64,000 nt of DNA, taken from positions 434,001-498,000 of the forward strand of contig JAMWET010003895.1 in the NCBI GenBank assembly GCA_024036415.1, given 5' to 3'. Numbering within the stretch: position 1 is the stretch's first letter; every line of letters begins with the position of its first letter. Both the position numbers and the translations under genes were made by a program. Shown here piece by piece: positions 27,705 to 38,700 of this stretch. Source of the DNA: Prochilodus magdalenae. Taxonomy: Eukaryota; Chordata; Actinopteri; Characiformes; Prochilodontidae. The notes under the pieces are model-generated. The model made no database searches, was not told the DNA's origin, and saw only the letters and a program-made list of their open reading frames with translations.

Positions 27705-27760
27705 CTCGTTCCCGTCCCTCTGTGTTTCTTCAACTCTCTCGCTCGACTGGAGCTGCAGGC
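27705..27760 (-). other. farp2: Probable farp2 non-coding exon 1 (left end at 27705)
   Basis: On the minus strand, GC-richer DNA ends in ACGAG followed by gtagga, an acceptable donor at 27704-27703. It lies upstream of the start-codon exon, which has its own acceptor and so needs a 5' exon. The right end (transcription start) is a guess from the nearby CCAAT array; no cap site can be read from sequence. Confidence 0.4.
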
Positions 27761-27785
27761 GAGACGCACACAAAGGCGCGCTCTG

Positions 27786-27920
27786 ATTGGAGGATCGAGG
27801 GCAGATCTCGCTTCCCATTGGATTATAGTCTCATAAAGGCTCTTTCCCGCTATTGGTTAAGGGACCATCCGCCTCTGGATTTTGATTGGCTAGGAAAATT
27901 TAAATCAGAGCAGTCATTGG
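27786..27920 (-). promoter_or_regulatory. farp2 promoter with five CCAAT boxes
   Basis: The + strand carries ATTGG, so the minus strand reads CCAAT, at 27786-27790, 27817-27821, 27852-27856, 27885-27889 and 27916-27920. All five have the same orientation. Start-to-start spacing is 31, 35, 33 and 31 bases, about three helical turns. This is the arrangement bound by NF-Y in multi-CCAAT, often TATA-less, promoters. No clear TATA box lies downstream. The array sits just upstream of the probable farp2 exon 1. The boxes are seen directly; NF-Y use is inferred. Confidence 0.7.
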
Positions 27921-29100
27921 GTGTCTCCAGCGATTAGATTCGTGCTCCATTCAAGTTTCTGAGGGCCAAAATTTTACGGCGTAGACTCAAAAGACTGATT
28001 AGTGAATACTTAACTAACTCCGCAAATTAAGTTTTAGCTATTAGAGAAAAAAGCTTTTAATTTACCGGTCAAAACGTTCGGCTATAAAGTTAGACCATGC
28101 TGAAGCGAAATAAATAAATAAATAAATATTATGAGCTATTAACTGTGATGGAAAAAGACTGAATGGTTAAAATGAGAACTACACCGATTCTTTAATATCT
28201 CTCCACAATTAAATGGTTAAGATGAAATCAAAGTCATGCTCCTTTCTAGAAAAACGTACTAAAAATTCAACCACCTTAACCTTCAATACTTTCAAACTGT
28301 TTGTTAGAATAAACCACACACCTAAACCATAGATTATCAAGGGATATTTAAGGCAAGGGTTCCACCTAGAACCCTGCACTCACCCTGCACTCATCTGACT
28401 GCATTAAAGGTTTCTTACTTAGTCAAATATTTTGTTTTTTGCATGGTGGAAAACCAAATGCACACGACTCTGTAAAGAGCCCTTTTAAAATGGTCCTGTA
28501 TGTCACTAAACATGTTTCGTTATTGTAACGAGAATTACACCTATTTTTCAAAATCTCTCCGTAATGGAATGGGTAAGATGAAATCAGAGCCATTCAGTGT
28601 GTTTTGATGTGAAATGCACATTTCTAGAGAAACCTACTAAATACTGAGAATTGTTTACGGTGGAGCTGATAGAAACTAAACCTCTGACATCTAAGACAAG
28701 ACTTTGGCCTAAAATGAAAAAGACAAAATAGTCCCATACAAAAAATAAGACTTACTTTTTTCAGATTATCCAATATTACAGCATTATCAGCATTACATAC
28801 AATACATATTAATATAAAAAGATAATGGGGTGCACTGGTCACTTTATAGATCAATTGCTTATGTTTAAGATACATTCAGATTTGATTAGGGTTCCCAGTA
28901 GTTAACCATTTCACATCATTTCACAATTACTCTATGTACCTAAACAAGGCCATTCATGTTTAGGTACCATCTTTAAACAACACTGCCTAATTGTCTGATC
29001 TGACTCAGATGACTTGGGATAAAAAGTCCCTCTTCTAAAGGACAGTCAATAACAAAACAGGGAAGAGAGTACCAGGACATATCAACCACATGCTGAGACA
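27921..29100. other. Intergenic spacer, farp2 promoter to ephexin-like 3' end
   Basis: About 1.2 kb between the head of farp2 and the tail of the ephexin-like gene. It contains two related blocks of a dispersed repeat (28150-28275 and 28510-28640) and a fragment of a second repeat at 28340-28450. No gene is seen; the open frame at 28624-28875 has no recognisable similarity. Confidence 0.6.
28150..28640. repeat. Two related blocks of a dispersed repeat
   Basis: 28150-28275 and 28510-28640 share, in order, gagaa-tacacc, atctctcc, aatgg-taagatgaaatca and tttctagaaaaac-tacta. Similar end motifs occur near 20835-20880 and 37025-37060. Confidence 0.6.
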
Positions 29101-29124
29101 AAAAGACACTAAAAGCTGATTTAA

Positions 29125-29130
29125 TTTATT
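29125..29130 (-). terminator. Poly(A) signal AATAAA of the ephexin-like gene
   Basis: TTTATT on the + strand gives AATAAA on the minus strand, about 455 bases after the stop codon. The minus strand then runs into T/GT-rich DNA (about 29060-29115), as expected for a cleavage site. The stretch 29131-29584 would be the 3' UTR. Confidence 0.6.
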
Positions 29131-29584
29131 GAAAACATATAAAGTACAACTGTTTCATGAGACCAGCATGAGTTTTCAGTTGAAAAAGGCAATGCATGAA
29201 TCACTCCATATCACAAGTGTTTACTTTGGCTTTACAAGGAAACCAGTTTGAGTATCCAGTAAAAAGGAAGAAGATGTTGAACAGCTTCAGGAATTTCACA
29301 GTGGATTAAACGTCAGAATAGGGAAGTACAGTTGTCCTTCACAATGAAAAATAACCAGTATACATTAGTAGTGCAGTAATAAGAGAAGTGTTGGATCACT
29401 ATGAAGCCATTTCCTCAGAGAGTATAATTCTTACAGAGACCACAACTGATGTCATCAGGAAATACTTCACAGTTCATACCTCTATATTTCACATAGCAGT
29501 TGTAGTTCTTGTGGTTCTTGAAAAAGGAGTTTAAAAAAGAGTAAAAAATAACTTAAAGGTTAAATACGCTACAGTGAGTTTTTC

Positions 29585-29778
29585 TTATTTGAAGCAAGAA
29601 GTGGTGCGGTAGTCTCTGGGGGGACTGTAACGTTTTATCAAGCGAGTGGCTGCTTGTAGGACTCTGTAGCGCTCGCGAAGGTGCCGTCTCTGGACATGCT
29701 CAGTAGATATTTCCTCCACACATGCAGCAGGGAAACGACCTCTCTCCCCACCATGAAGCCTTTGGCCCACCATGTAAC
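29585..29778 (-). CDS. arhgef15: ephexin-like last coding exon, second half of SH3 and C-terminus (residues 844-907)
   Basis: Acceptor cctgtttcag, stop TAA at 29587-29585. It reads YMVGQRLHGGERGRFPAACV, the rest of the SH3 fold, then EHVQRRHLRERYRVLQAATR as in the ARHGEF15 tail (EHERRRHLRQNQRLLEAV). The usual SH3 Trp after DG is Tyr here. Confidence 0.93.
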
Positions 29779-32700
29779 CTGAAACAGGGAGGAACAGATC
29801 ACAACGAATACGTATTGCATTATTTCCTGTTCATTTAAAGCTCACAATCATGTTATGGATTGAAACCCAGTGCATGTCAGGAAATTACTAATGCAAACAT
29901 GGCTGTGGCTTTTCTGGTGCTTTCTGTGTGCATGTTTCTCAATGTAGAGAGTTTCTTGTAATGTAGTGAAAATGGATTATGTGGGCAGATAAATATTCTT
30001 CATCTCTTTGTATCAATTGAAGTGTATCTAAAATCTAAGCATGAAAGTGACCCAGTCAATGGTGAACAACCACAGGCCACATTTTGGATTTTATTTTTGC
30101 TCCAATAACTTACATTCTGGAAGTAAACAGTGATAGATAGTAAAAAGTGTGTTCACTGTAGAGGACATCTTAACTTACTCAACACAGAAAACCACATAAA
30201 CATTTTGCATACAACTATACATGGTTTTGACACGACAACAATGATACACAATATTAGACTGTGGGAACAGGACATGGAAGTTTACCATCAGATGTTTTCT
30301 GGATGACATTGACTATGTCCCCTTTCTGCAGACTGAGCTCTCCTGACTGTTGTGCATGATACACCTTAATACAGCACACCTGAGGACAGTCTGAGACAAA
30401 TATAGCACATCATTTACCTGCATGCATACAAGGCAGCTAAAACACTCAATGGAAGAAGCAGTGTTGTGTAAAATATGAACAATAGCGCCCTCTAGTGAAT
30501 ATTTTAGAGCATGACAGTGCTTGAACAAAGCTTTGGCACAACAGCATGTAGTGTGCATGCTGTGTGATCATGGTTGTAGTAATTATGATACAGATTGGCT
30601 ATATTAAAATGCATTTTAAAAGACTGAAGCAATCCAGATAGCTGGCACCTACCCCACTCTTCATATACTCCCTCCTCCTCACTTTTCCGGCCAGTGAGCA
30701 CGTCCAGCCAACTGTCTCTCTCTGTTCTGAGCATACAAAAAAGCTGGATGATGCACTGGTTTCAGTGACACTACAAATGTATATTTTTTTATTAATTTCA
30801 TTCATTTTTCATTTTTTGTTTCCCGGCTATCTTCTCCCTCATCCCTCAGCTCTGGTTCCGTTCCCCAAACTGGCTGCCGTCCCTCCCATCCATAAAAAAA
30901 ATGGTCTCAACTTCCTGAGCAATTTCTGGCCCATTTTTAGCCTTCCCTTTCTGTCAAAAATACTTGAAAGTGCTGTTGCTTCATGGTTGAGAGAACACCT
31001 CGCCTCCTGATTGAAATATTTTTGTTGCTTACAACATAGCACAGAAAGCCCTTAAAGTTATCAAAGGTCTCCTCCTCTCCTCTGACTCTGGTCAGCTCAG
31101 CATTCTTATCCTTCTTATCCTTGACTGCTCACTAATACAGGTCACCAGCTTTACTTCACCCATCGCACCTTTGTCCCAAGGCATTTCCCAGGGCCCAGCC
31201 CTTGGTTCCATTCATTTCATTCTCCATATGATCCTCCTTGGAAATGCTGATGATGTTCAGCTCTGCATTATCACTGCCACAATTGTGCTCTGTTATGTTC
31301 TGTATTGTGTTTGAAATCTTGGATGCAAGGTAACTTCCTATAACCATTGACAACTCCACTCTTCACACAAATGTGCACCCTCAGAGTAAGCATACCTTAG
31401 AGAGTGAGCTATCCTTTGTACATCATGTTGATAATTTTGCCAGAACTGCCTTCTTACACTTAAAGAATATAGCTTGTCTCCAGCCTTTATTCTTCTTCTC
31501 TGCCGACCCTCATCACATCCAGACTGAAGTACTATTACAGTATCCTTTATGGAACATCATCCAAAATCCAAAAGGAACTCCATTACATCCAGAACTCTGC
31601 AGCATGCCTGCTGATCCACTTCTGCTCATACAGGATTACATCACTCCTGTCCCTCAGAAACTCCACTACTTGCCTGTCCCACAGTGATTCCAATTCAAAA
31701 CCTGAGTCACAAAGCCCTCCACAACCTTGCTCCATTACCGCTCTTCTTCCTGCTAACCTCCTGCCTGTCTTATAGAGCCTTCTCTATTGCGACCCCCACC
31801 CATAGGAATTATTGTCTCTAACCCATTTGAGACTGTACTGATCTGTCAAATCTCTGATCAAAACTCATCTTTTTAGTCAAGATTAGCATTTGTATCTTTA
31901 GAGATTTATTTTTACATTTAATCTTATGGAAAATATCAAAGTAAAGTTCAACAGATAAATCTAACAACAACAACAATAATAATAATATTTATTGTGGAGT
32001 AAAATGCCACATTGAGATGACATTTAGAGTACATTGAGACTATTGGACACATCACACAGGGTCATGCAATCATACAGGGTATTTACCACAGTATACATCA
32101 TGTGGCATATGGATATATTAATGTACCAGATGCTACATGTGCGGAGAAGGATATGATAAAAGGGGCATACAAAATATTAAAGTTATGCAATTACATTCAA
32201 GTCAGGTTTTTTAAATGATTTACTGTATTTGCTTGGTGTCTGTTTTTGATTGTGAAAAGGGAATGTAATTAGGTATGAACTGAATCTACTTACTGTGTGG
32301 AAGCCTGTAATAAGTAATGTGACATATTTCCTCTGTGGTTCTTTACAACAGCCAGCTGAAAAACTTTGCTCAGATCACATCCATCCAGGTCCTCCTCCAC
32401 CTCAGCGCCCTCAGTGACTTCAATTAGAGAGCGGTGAGCATGATCGTGCACTATGTACCTGTCAGACCTGAGACACAGATCAACATTAATATATACTGAC
32501 TATTAATATCTAAAGATTAAAACTTTACAACTCAAACTGTAACTTTTCTGCATCACTGTGGACCATTTCTATTAGTCCATTTATTATGAAGTGTTCACAC
32601 AATGTAAAGGCCAGTTGGTGGGATTTTTATGATGCTCAAAGTTCTAATGGGAGGCAAGAAGCATCTATGATTGTATGATAGCATTACTTAGAATTCTAAA

Positions 32701-35700
32701 ACAAGAGAGTCTGAAAACACATTTTCAAGAGTTGTGTCTTTGTTAAACCTGATTCTCACCCTTTCCTTGTGGACACCAGCAGCAGATCATTGAAAAGAAA
32801 CAGATGGACAGGGCAGAGCTTCTTCTGGCCAAAAATGTTCTCCTTCTGAGAGAGCAGGGCCAAGTCCCCATCCCTGACCAGCCAGCGAGAAGATGACACA
32901 AGAGGTAAGGCCTGAGGGAGAGAACAAAAGATAGATAGATAGATAGATAAATAGATAGACAGAGAGAGAGAGAGATTTCTTCCACAGTTTTATTTTAGTA
33001 TATCCATTAAACGAACAGGGATAGATCAAAGCCAAGGTCACCTTGCACTCAAACTCTGTTTTATTGGCAATAAGCACCAGTTCCTCCATCTGCTTCATCT
33101 TGCCCACTTCTCTATTGCATGCCTCCACCACCTACAGATCAAAAAGACCAAATTTTACTGATAAGGCATGCGGGTACATTTTTTCATGTGTTATCAACAG
33201 CACTTACACAGTTATGCTGAGAAGCCAATAGAGCAGGACCTGCCTCAGTCACGAGACAGCATTTCAGTTACCTTGGAGATTTCCCTTAGAGCTCTCTCTG
33301 CAGAGGCCTGAACTGCTGACCCTGGAGTGGTCCTCTTTAGAACTGCCTGCAGTGGGTGAAACATTTCATCATTTGTGTAACATTCATCTTAAAGTGCAGT
33401 GGCAAGTCAAACTCCATAAACTGAACTGTGTTCAAGTCAGTAAACAGACTGGGATTGAGCAAAGTCCTTGTCTGGTATGGAGCACTGTGATAACACACTT
33501 GGTATTAGTAGTAACTGGTATCAATCCTTATTGTGTAGAACCAAAGTTCCGGGCAAAGTTCTTCATGACAATGTTTCCTGTACAGCAGTAGTGCAGACAG
33601 TCTGGGGTATGAAAGTTTAAGGCAAAAACGTGCCGCAAAGGGCAAAAGTACAGTTTATACGAAAAGAAAGAATAAACTGCTTCTTTTCTCTCACCTCCAT
33701 TAAAATCTTTAGGCGGGGAATCCTCTGGAATGGTAGAGATAGGAAGGAGTCGAGGGGCAGGCGGTTGCAGCAGGGGTCATCCTGCAGTTTGCTTAAAATC
33801 TCCACAGTCTTAGGGTTGTCCTTCCTGGCAAGAACAGCAGAACAAAGCGACAGTATGTTAACAATGCTGCAACCTGTATTCAGTTTTGGGGTTCAGATTA
33901 TTCCATTATTCTTGCTATGTAAATCTAAATAAATTGTTCCAAATTATGTTCCGTAATATTGAAATCATTAAGTGTTGTTACGTAAGAACCCTCTGAACAT
34001 TTACATATGACCACTCAGTTAGCATATGTATGCATATAATGTATCATTGCAGAGATCCAGACATCCAAAATAATTAGAGTCCTTTTAGACATAGGGTGCT
34101 TTTAAAGTTAGCATGTTTGGTGTATTAAATAAATGCTCTTAAAGCCTCTCAACTGCAAAACTTGTACAACTTGTTTTGATCTTTTAATGATGTCCCAAAA
34201 ACCTCCTCAGTTACATATATCTAGGCTACAGCAGTGTGGACCTACACATTCACAGTGCAGTCAAAAGGAATGTTTAGGCTGGACTGCTTTTTGAAAGAGG
34301 TACAATACAGGACAGGCAGAGAACAGAGTTCAGATACAGGCAGAATGTAGAACAGTGGTCACTAACTCTCTTCCTGGAGATCTACTTTCCTATTTACTCC
34401 TTTAGTTCTGATCCAGGTACACTGATGACTTCTTAAGACATTAATTGGAAGATTGTATCAAGTGTGGCAGATTGGAGATAAAACCAGATCTGCAGGAAGG
34501 TGGATCTCCAGGACCAGATTTGGTAGTAGTCCACTCCAAATCCGTTCTTCAGCTGCCAGTCAATCACAGCTGAATAACCTCTCACCCCTCAAAAACCCAC
34601 AGCTGATCAGAGTCCATATATCTATCCAGATTATCAATGTTAGGTATAAGTGAGATCCAAGAGTACAGCAAGTACAGAAAATGGCTGATATTTCTTCTCT
34701 ACCTCAGGCTTAGAAGAGTCTGCTTCTGGTAAGGCATGTTGCGGATGTAATCCACGTAAGCACCAAACACGTCAGTGGCATATTGATGTACAACTTCACA
34801 GACTGCATCACAAAGTAAACTGGCCCCCAACTTCTGCACCATGTCATCCATGAAGCTAGAAACACACACACACACATACACACTCGATTATCAGCAATAG
34901 TTAACACAAAACATCACCACTACTATACACACTGCTAGACGGTCTCATTGACATGCATGTCAGAATATGATTTCTGAAAATCAAATCAAGCCTGGTTCTA
35001 GAACTGTGACTCACTTTTGACTGATCTCTCTTATCTTGCTGATGCCAGAAAACAGTGATTTTTGGTCTCTGGATGATATGGCTAACTTCAAAGCTTGACT
35101 TTCTTGGAAGTGGTCCACAGCCACAGTCAGCCCATCAAGATAGCACTGCTCGGAAGTGACCACTTCATAAATACTCTGAAGTGGTGTCAGAAAGAGAGAA
35201 ACAGCAAGTTATAATGAGATGGAGGCCAATGCAAGTCAAAAAAGCAAAACAGTTACACCAAGTCCATTTTTGCGAATTTGCCTACATCACTGTAGCACAG
35301 CAGTTGTCTTTTACATTGTGTGAAACATTCCACGATGGATAAATCAATAGAAATGCTTCAAAATGTCATTCAATGAAACACCTGTACATTAACTCACATG
35401 GAAAGAAAAGAGAATTATGACCTCTCCCGTATTTTTTTGGACAGGGACCGCATACCCAGAATACTAAAACAAGTTAAAACACTTATAACTCTTTAGCGTT
35501 TTAACAAGTTACCCTTACATACAAACAATTAGATTTTGCTAGGATTAATTTTATTATATTTGGCATGTGTTACTACATGCAAAATAGGATTCCATTAGGC
35601 TAACTTATTTTAAGTAATCTAATTTTGTGCCTTCTTGCTCAGGTGTAGTAGCGTATGTAGCAGTTTTGAGTAGAGTCAGTGACATTATATTTGTCATTAG

Positions 35701-38700
35701 TGCTTGCATACAGAGAAAAATGTCCTCCACATTTAATTCATTTGTGGAGTGAACACACTAGGGGCAGTTACACACTTGCCCAGAGAGGTGGGCAGCCCTA
35801 TCCATGGCATCAGCGGAGCAAAGGCTCTTTAGCAGTGCCCCATGAGTTTAGGGAAATGACCCACTAGTCACTAAGCTGGTGCCCTAACCTCCAGCACACA
35901 ACTGCCCCTATATAGCACTATCAGCATTGATATCAGTTTCAACTGATGAGTATGGGTATCACTAAGCATCAATATCAGCTGATACTTGGAGCCTCAGTAT
36001 TATATCGGTACTGGAACAGGGAGGGGAAAATGGCTATGTAATGAGATCTAATTAAATGACTCTGCATTAGTTGCAATACCTCCTGAAGCTGAATTTCCTC
36101 CTTAGTGAGCTGGATCAGAATCCCACTGCCTCTCACAACAGAGCGTTCCTGCCAAAAGCTCTCCAGCAGCCCACTTTCAGAATTACTATATTTCTCTTCA
36201 GACTCTGAGGACAAGAACATTTCTGACCCCTTGTCTTCCAATGCACTAGAGGGCAGTGTAGCAGTTAATTGTTCATGGTAATTTGGTAAGGCCTGGGTGG
36301 ATTCAGTGGTTGACTTCACAAACTCCACAGCTGGTTTACTTCTAAGCCGAACTGGTGATTCCTTTTGCGTTTCTTTTCTTGCAGCCTCCCCTGCTGGGAT
36401 TACTGGGGATTTGACTGCTGCTTTGTTCTGTGATGGAAATAAGTCTGGTTGGGCCTGTGGGGCCTTCCTCTGCTCATTGGGTGAATGTGCCAGGCTTTTT
36501 GAGAGTAATAACTTGACAAACACATTCGTCATCACTCTGGGCTTTATAATATGCCCACCGTTTTCTTGGTTTTCAGTTGACTGTATCTGACGCAGCTTAT
36601 TCCTGAAATTGTCCAAGATTGTGCACTCAGTGTCCAGATGTTTTGACTGTCTCTGAGCTGTCTTATTTTCTTTGTAAAGCATCCTCAAAGCTGGAACAGG
36701 CTTTATTGGAGGGGATGTAAGCACAGTAGAGATTGATGACCTCACATCTCCTGATGTAGAGAGAAATTGAGTTAATAGCTGATGGAAATGAGCTTGCTCA
36801 TTATAATGTGTTATGAGTTTTCATATATGCACACACATTACCCGTTTGGCTCTCTACTGGTGTTAGGTTGCAGTTGTCACTGTGTAGGTCTCTGTCAATG
36901 TCCACATAAACCCCTTCTTTAATGTCATGGATGTCTTGTTCCGAAGTTGTCCTAACTGAAAAAAGAGACAATGTGCATTACTACTAATAGCTCTGTGTGT
37001 GGGCGGGGTTAAACAAAGTCATGTAGTGTGGTTTGATGTAAAGTGCTCCATTCTAGTGTTCACAGTTCAGAGCATTTAATGTGTATGAAAACTGTATTAC
37101 ATGAACTAATTATGTTCAACGACTATCAATATGCAGCTCGATATCAGAGACATTATTAGTGAAATAAGATTTTACCATAAACTGTATTTTTAAAAAATCA
37201 TTTACTATGGGGGGATACATCCAGGGTATTGTATGGCTAAATAGCCTGCAAAGAGATCACTGTGTTACCCTTATTAATATTACATATAAAAATTCTGATT
37301 CAAAAATTGTCCATTTGTTTCTTTAAAATAAATCCCTGAACCCCAAACCACTCTGCATGGCAGTTCAGTGATGGAATGATGTAGAAAGACTGGAATGTTT
37401 AGAGTTTTCCTGATCTAATCTGTTAATAACTGAACACATTTATTAGAACTAATTACATCAGCACTGCAGTAAGACCTCCGAACATGAAGGTTAGCAGATA
37501 GCTTTTACTTTCATTCTACTGTCAGATAAAGGGTGCGTTTGCACATTTGCTGGAATTTACAGCCTGCGGGCTTTAGACAAGCCCAAATGAAAATAGTTCA
37601 GTGACTCCAGTGAGAGGAATGCTTGTTGTGTAATTAGACTCTTCTGTCTGACTCTTAATTCTCCTTCTTTCCTCACTATATTTTCCTGTCTTTATTTTTC
37701 AGCCAGCTAAATTGAAGCTTATCATTTAGGGTCACAGTTTGTTCCGCTGCTCTCTGAGGAACCTGGTGAATCTTCTGAACTAGTGGCAGGGTAGGCAGGG
37801 GTGGACGATACACGGAGAACTGAAAGTATGGGTACTGTGTTACAATTATGGAGCCAAAAATATAAAAGTGCAATTATGTGGGTTTAACATGTTCAAGTCA
37901 ACAGATAAATGAAAGGGTTCCTTGGTGGTATGTGAAGTGGTTTTATATGCAGTTATATACCCTGTCTCACCATCTGCTATAATGATCTGCTGAGGGTTTC
38001 TGGGTAGGGGTCTTGCAGGTACAGGTACATTAGGAGGGACTCTTCTGGGTTTTTCATGGTCTTTGATGTTGCAGTTGTCCAAAGGCAGATTGTGGTATTC
38101 TTCGTTCGTATGACTAGATGCATCAGAGTGATGGTCTTCTTGCTCTGGACTGTGACCTGGTCCATATTTACTCTCATGATGACATGCACAAGGGCAGGAG
38201 CGAGAGCAAGAAGAGGGAACTGAGTCTGCTTTACAGGAATTGTCTTCTGAAAATGATAAATATAACCATTTATGAGACAATCATTTACTCACTGTGTATT
38301 GCCTGCTCCGTACAATAATTCTACTGTTGATATAAACACACTGCCAATCAAAAGTTAGCTTTTCAAAGTGGTTATTCTCTGCAGAATTCAATTACTGAGA
38401 TACAAACAAATCATTCAGAGTGGCCTGAAGTAATAAAGTGCATTATAGACAAACTTACCAGGTCAGATTCGATCTGTGATGGTGCTGATAAGAAACCAGG
38501 GGTTGCCATGTACACATGCCCATATCATGTACTATCTAAAGCCACCACACAACTACACCCGCTGGCCGCTTAATTAGGAACACCTATTGGTATCTACACT
38601 CATCATCTATTTTGCCACATTGATGCAGGTTGTAGTTTTACAATTACAGACTGTAGCAGGTTGTAGTGTGTTAGTGTGTGTTGTGCTGGTGTGAGTGGAT

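Noticed and set aside
29638..29820. Minus-strand frame reading VTWWAKGFMVGR
   Set aside because: It looks SH3-like because of the WW, but it is the wrong frame across the acceptor; the in-phase reading is YMVGQRLHGG.
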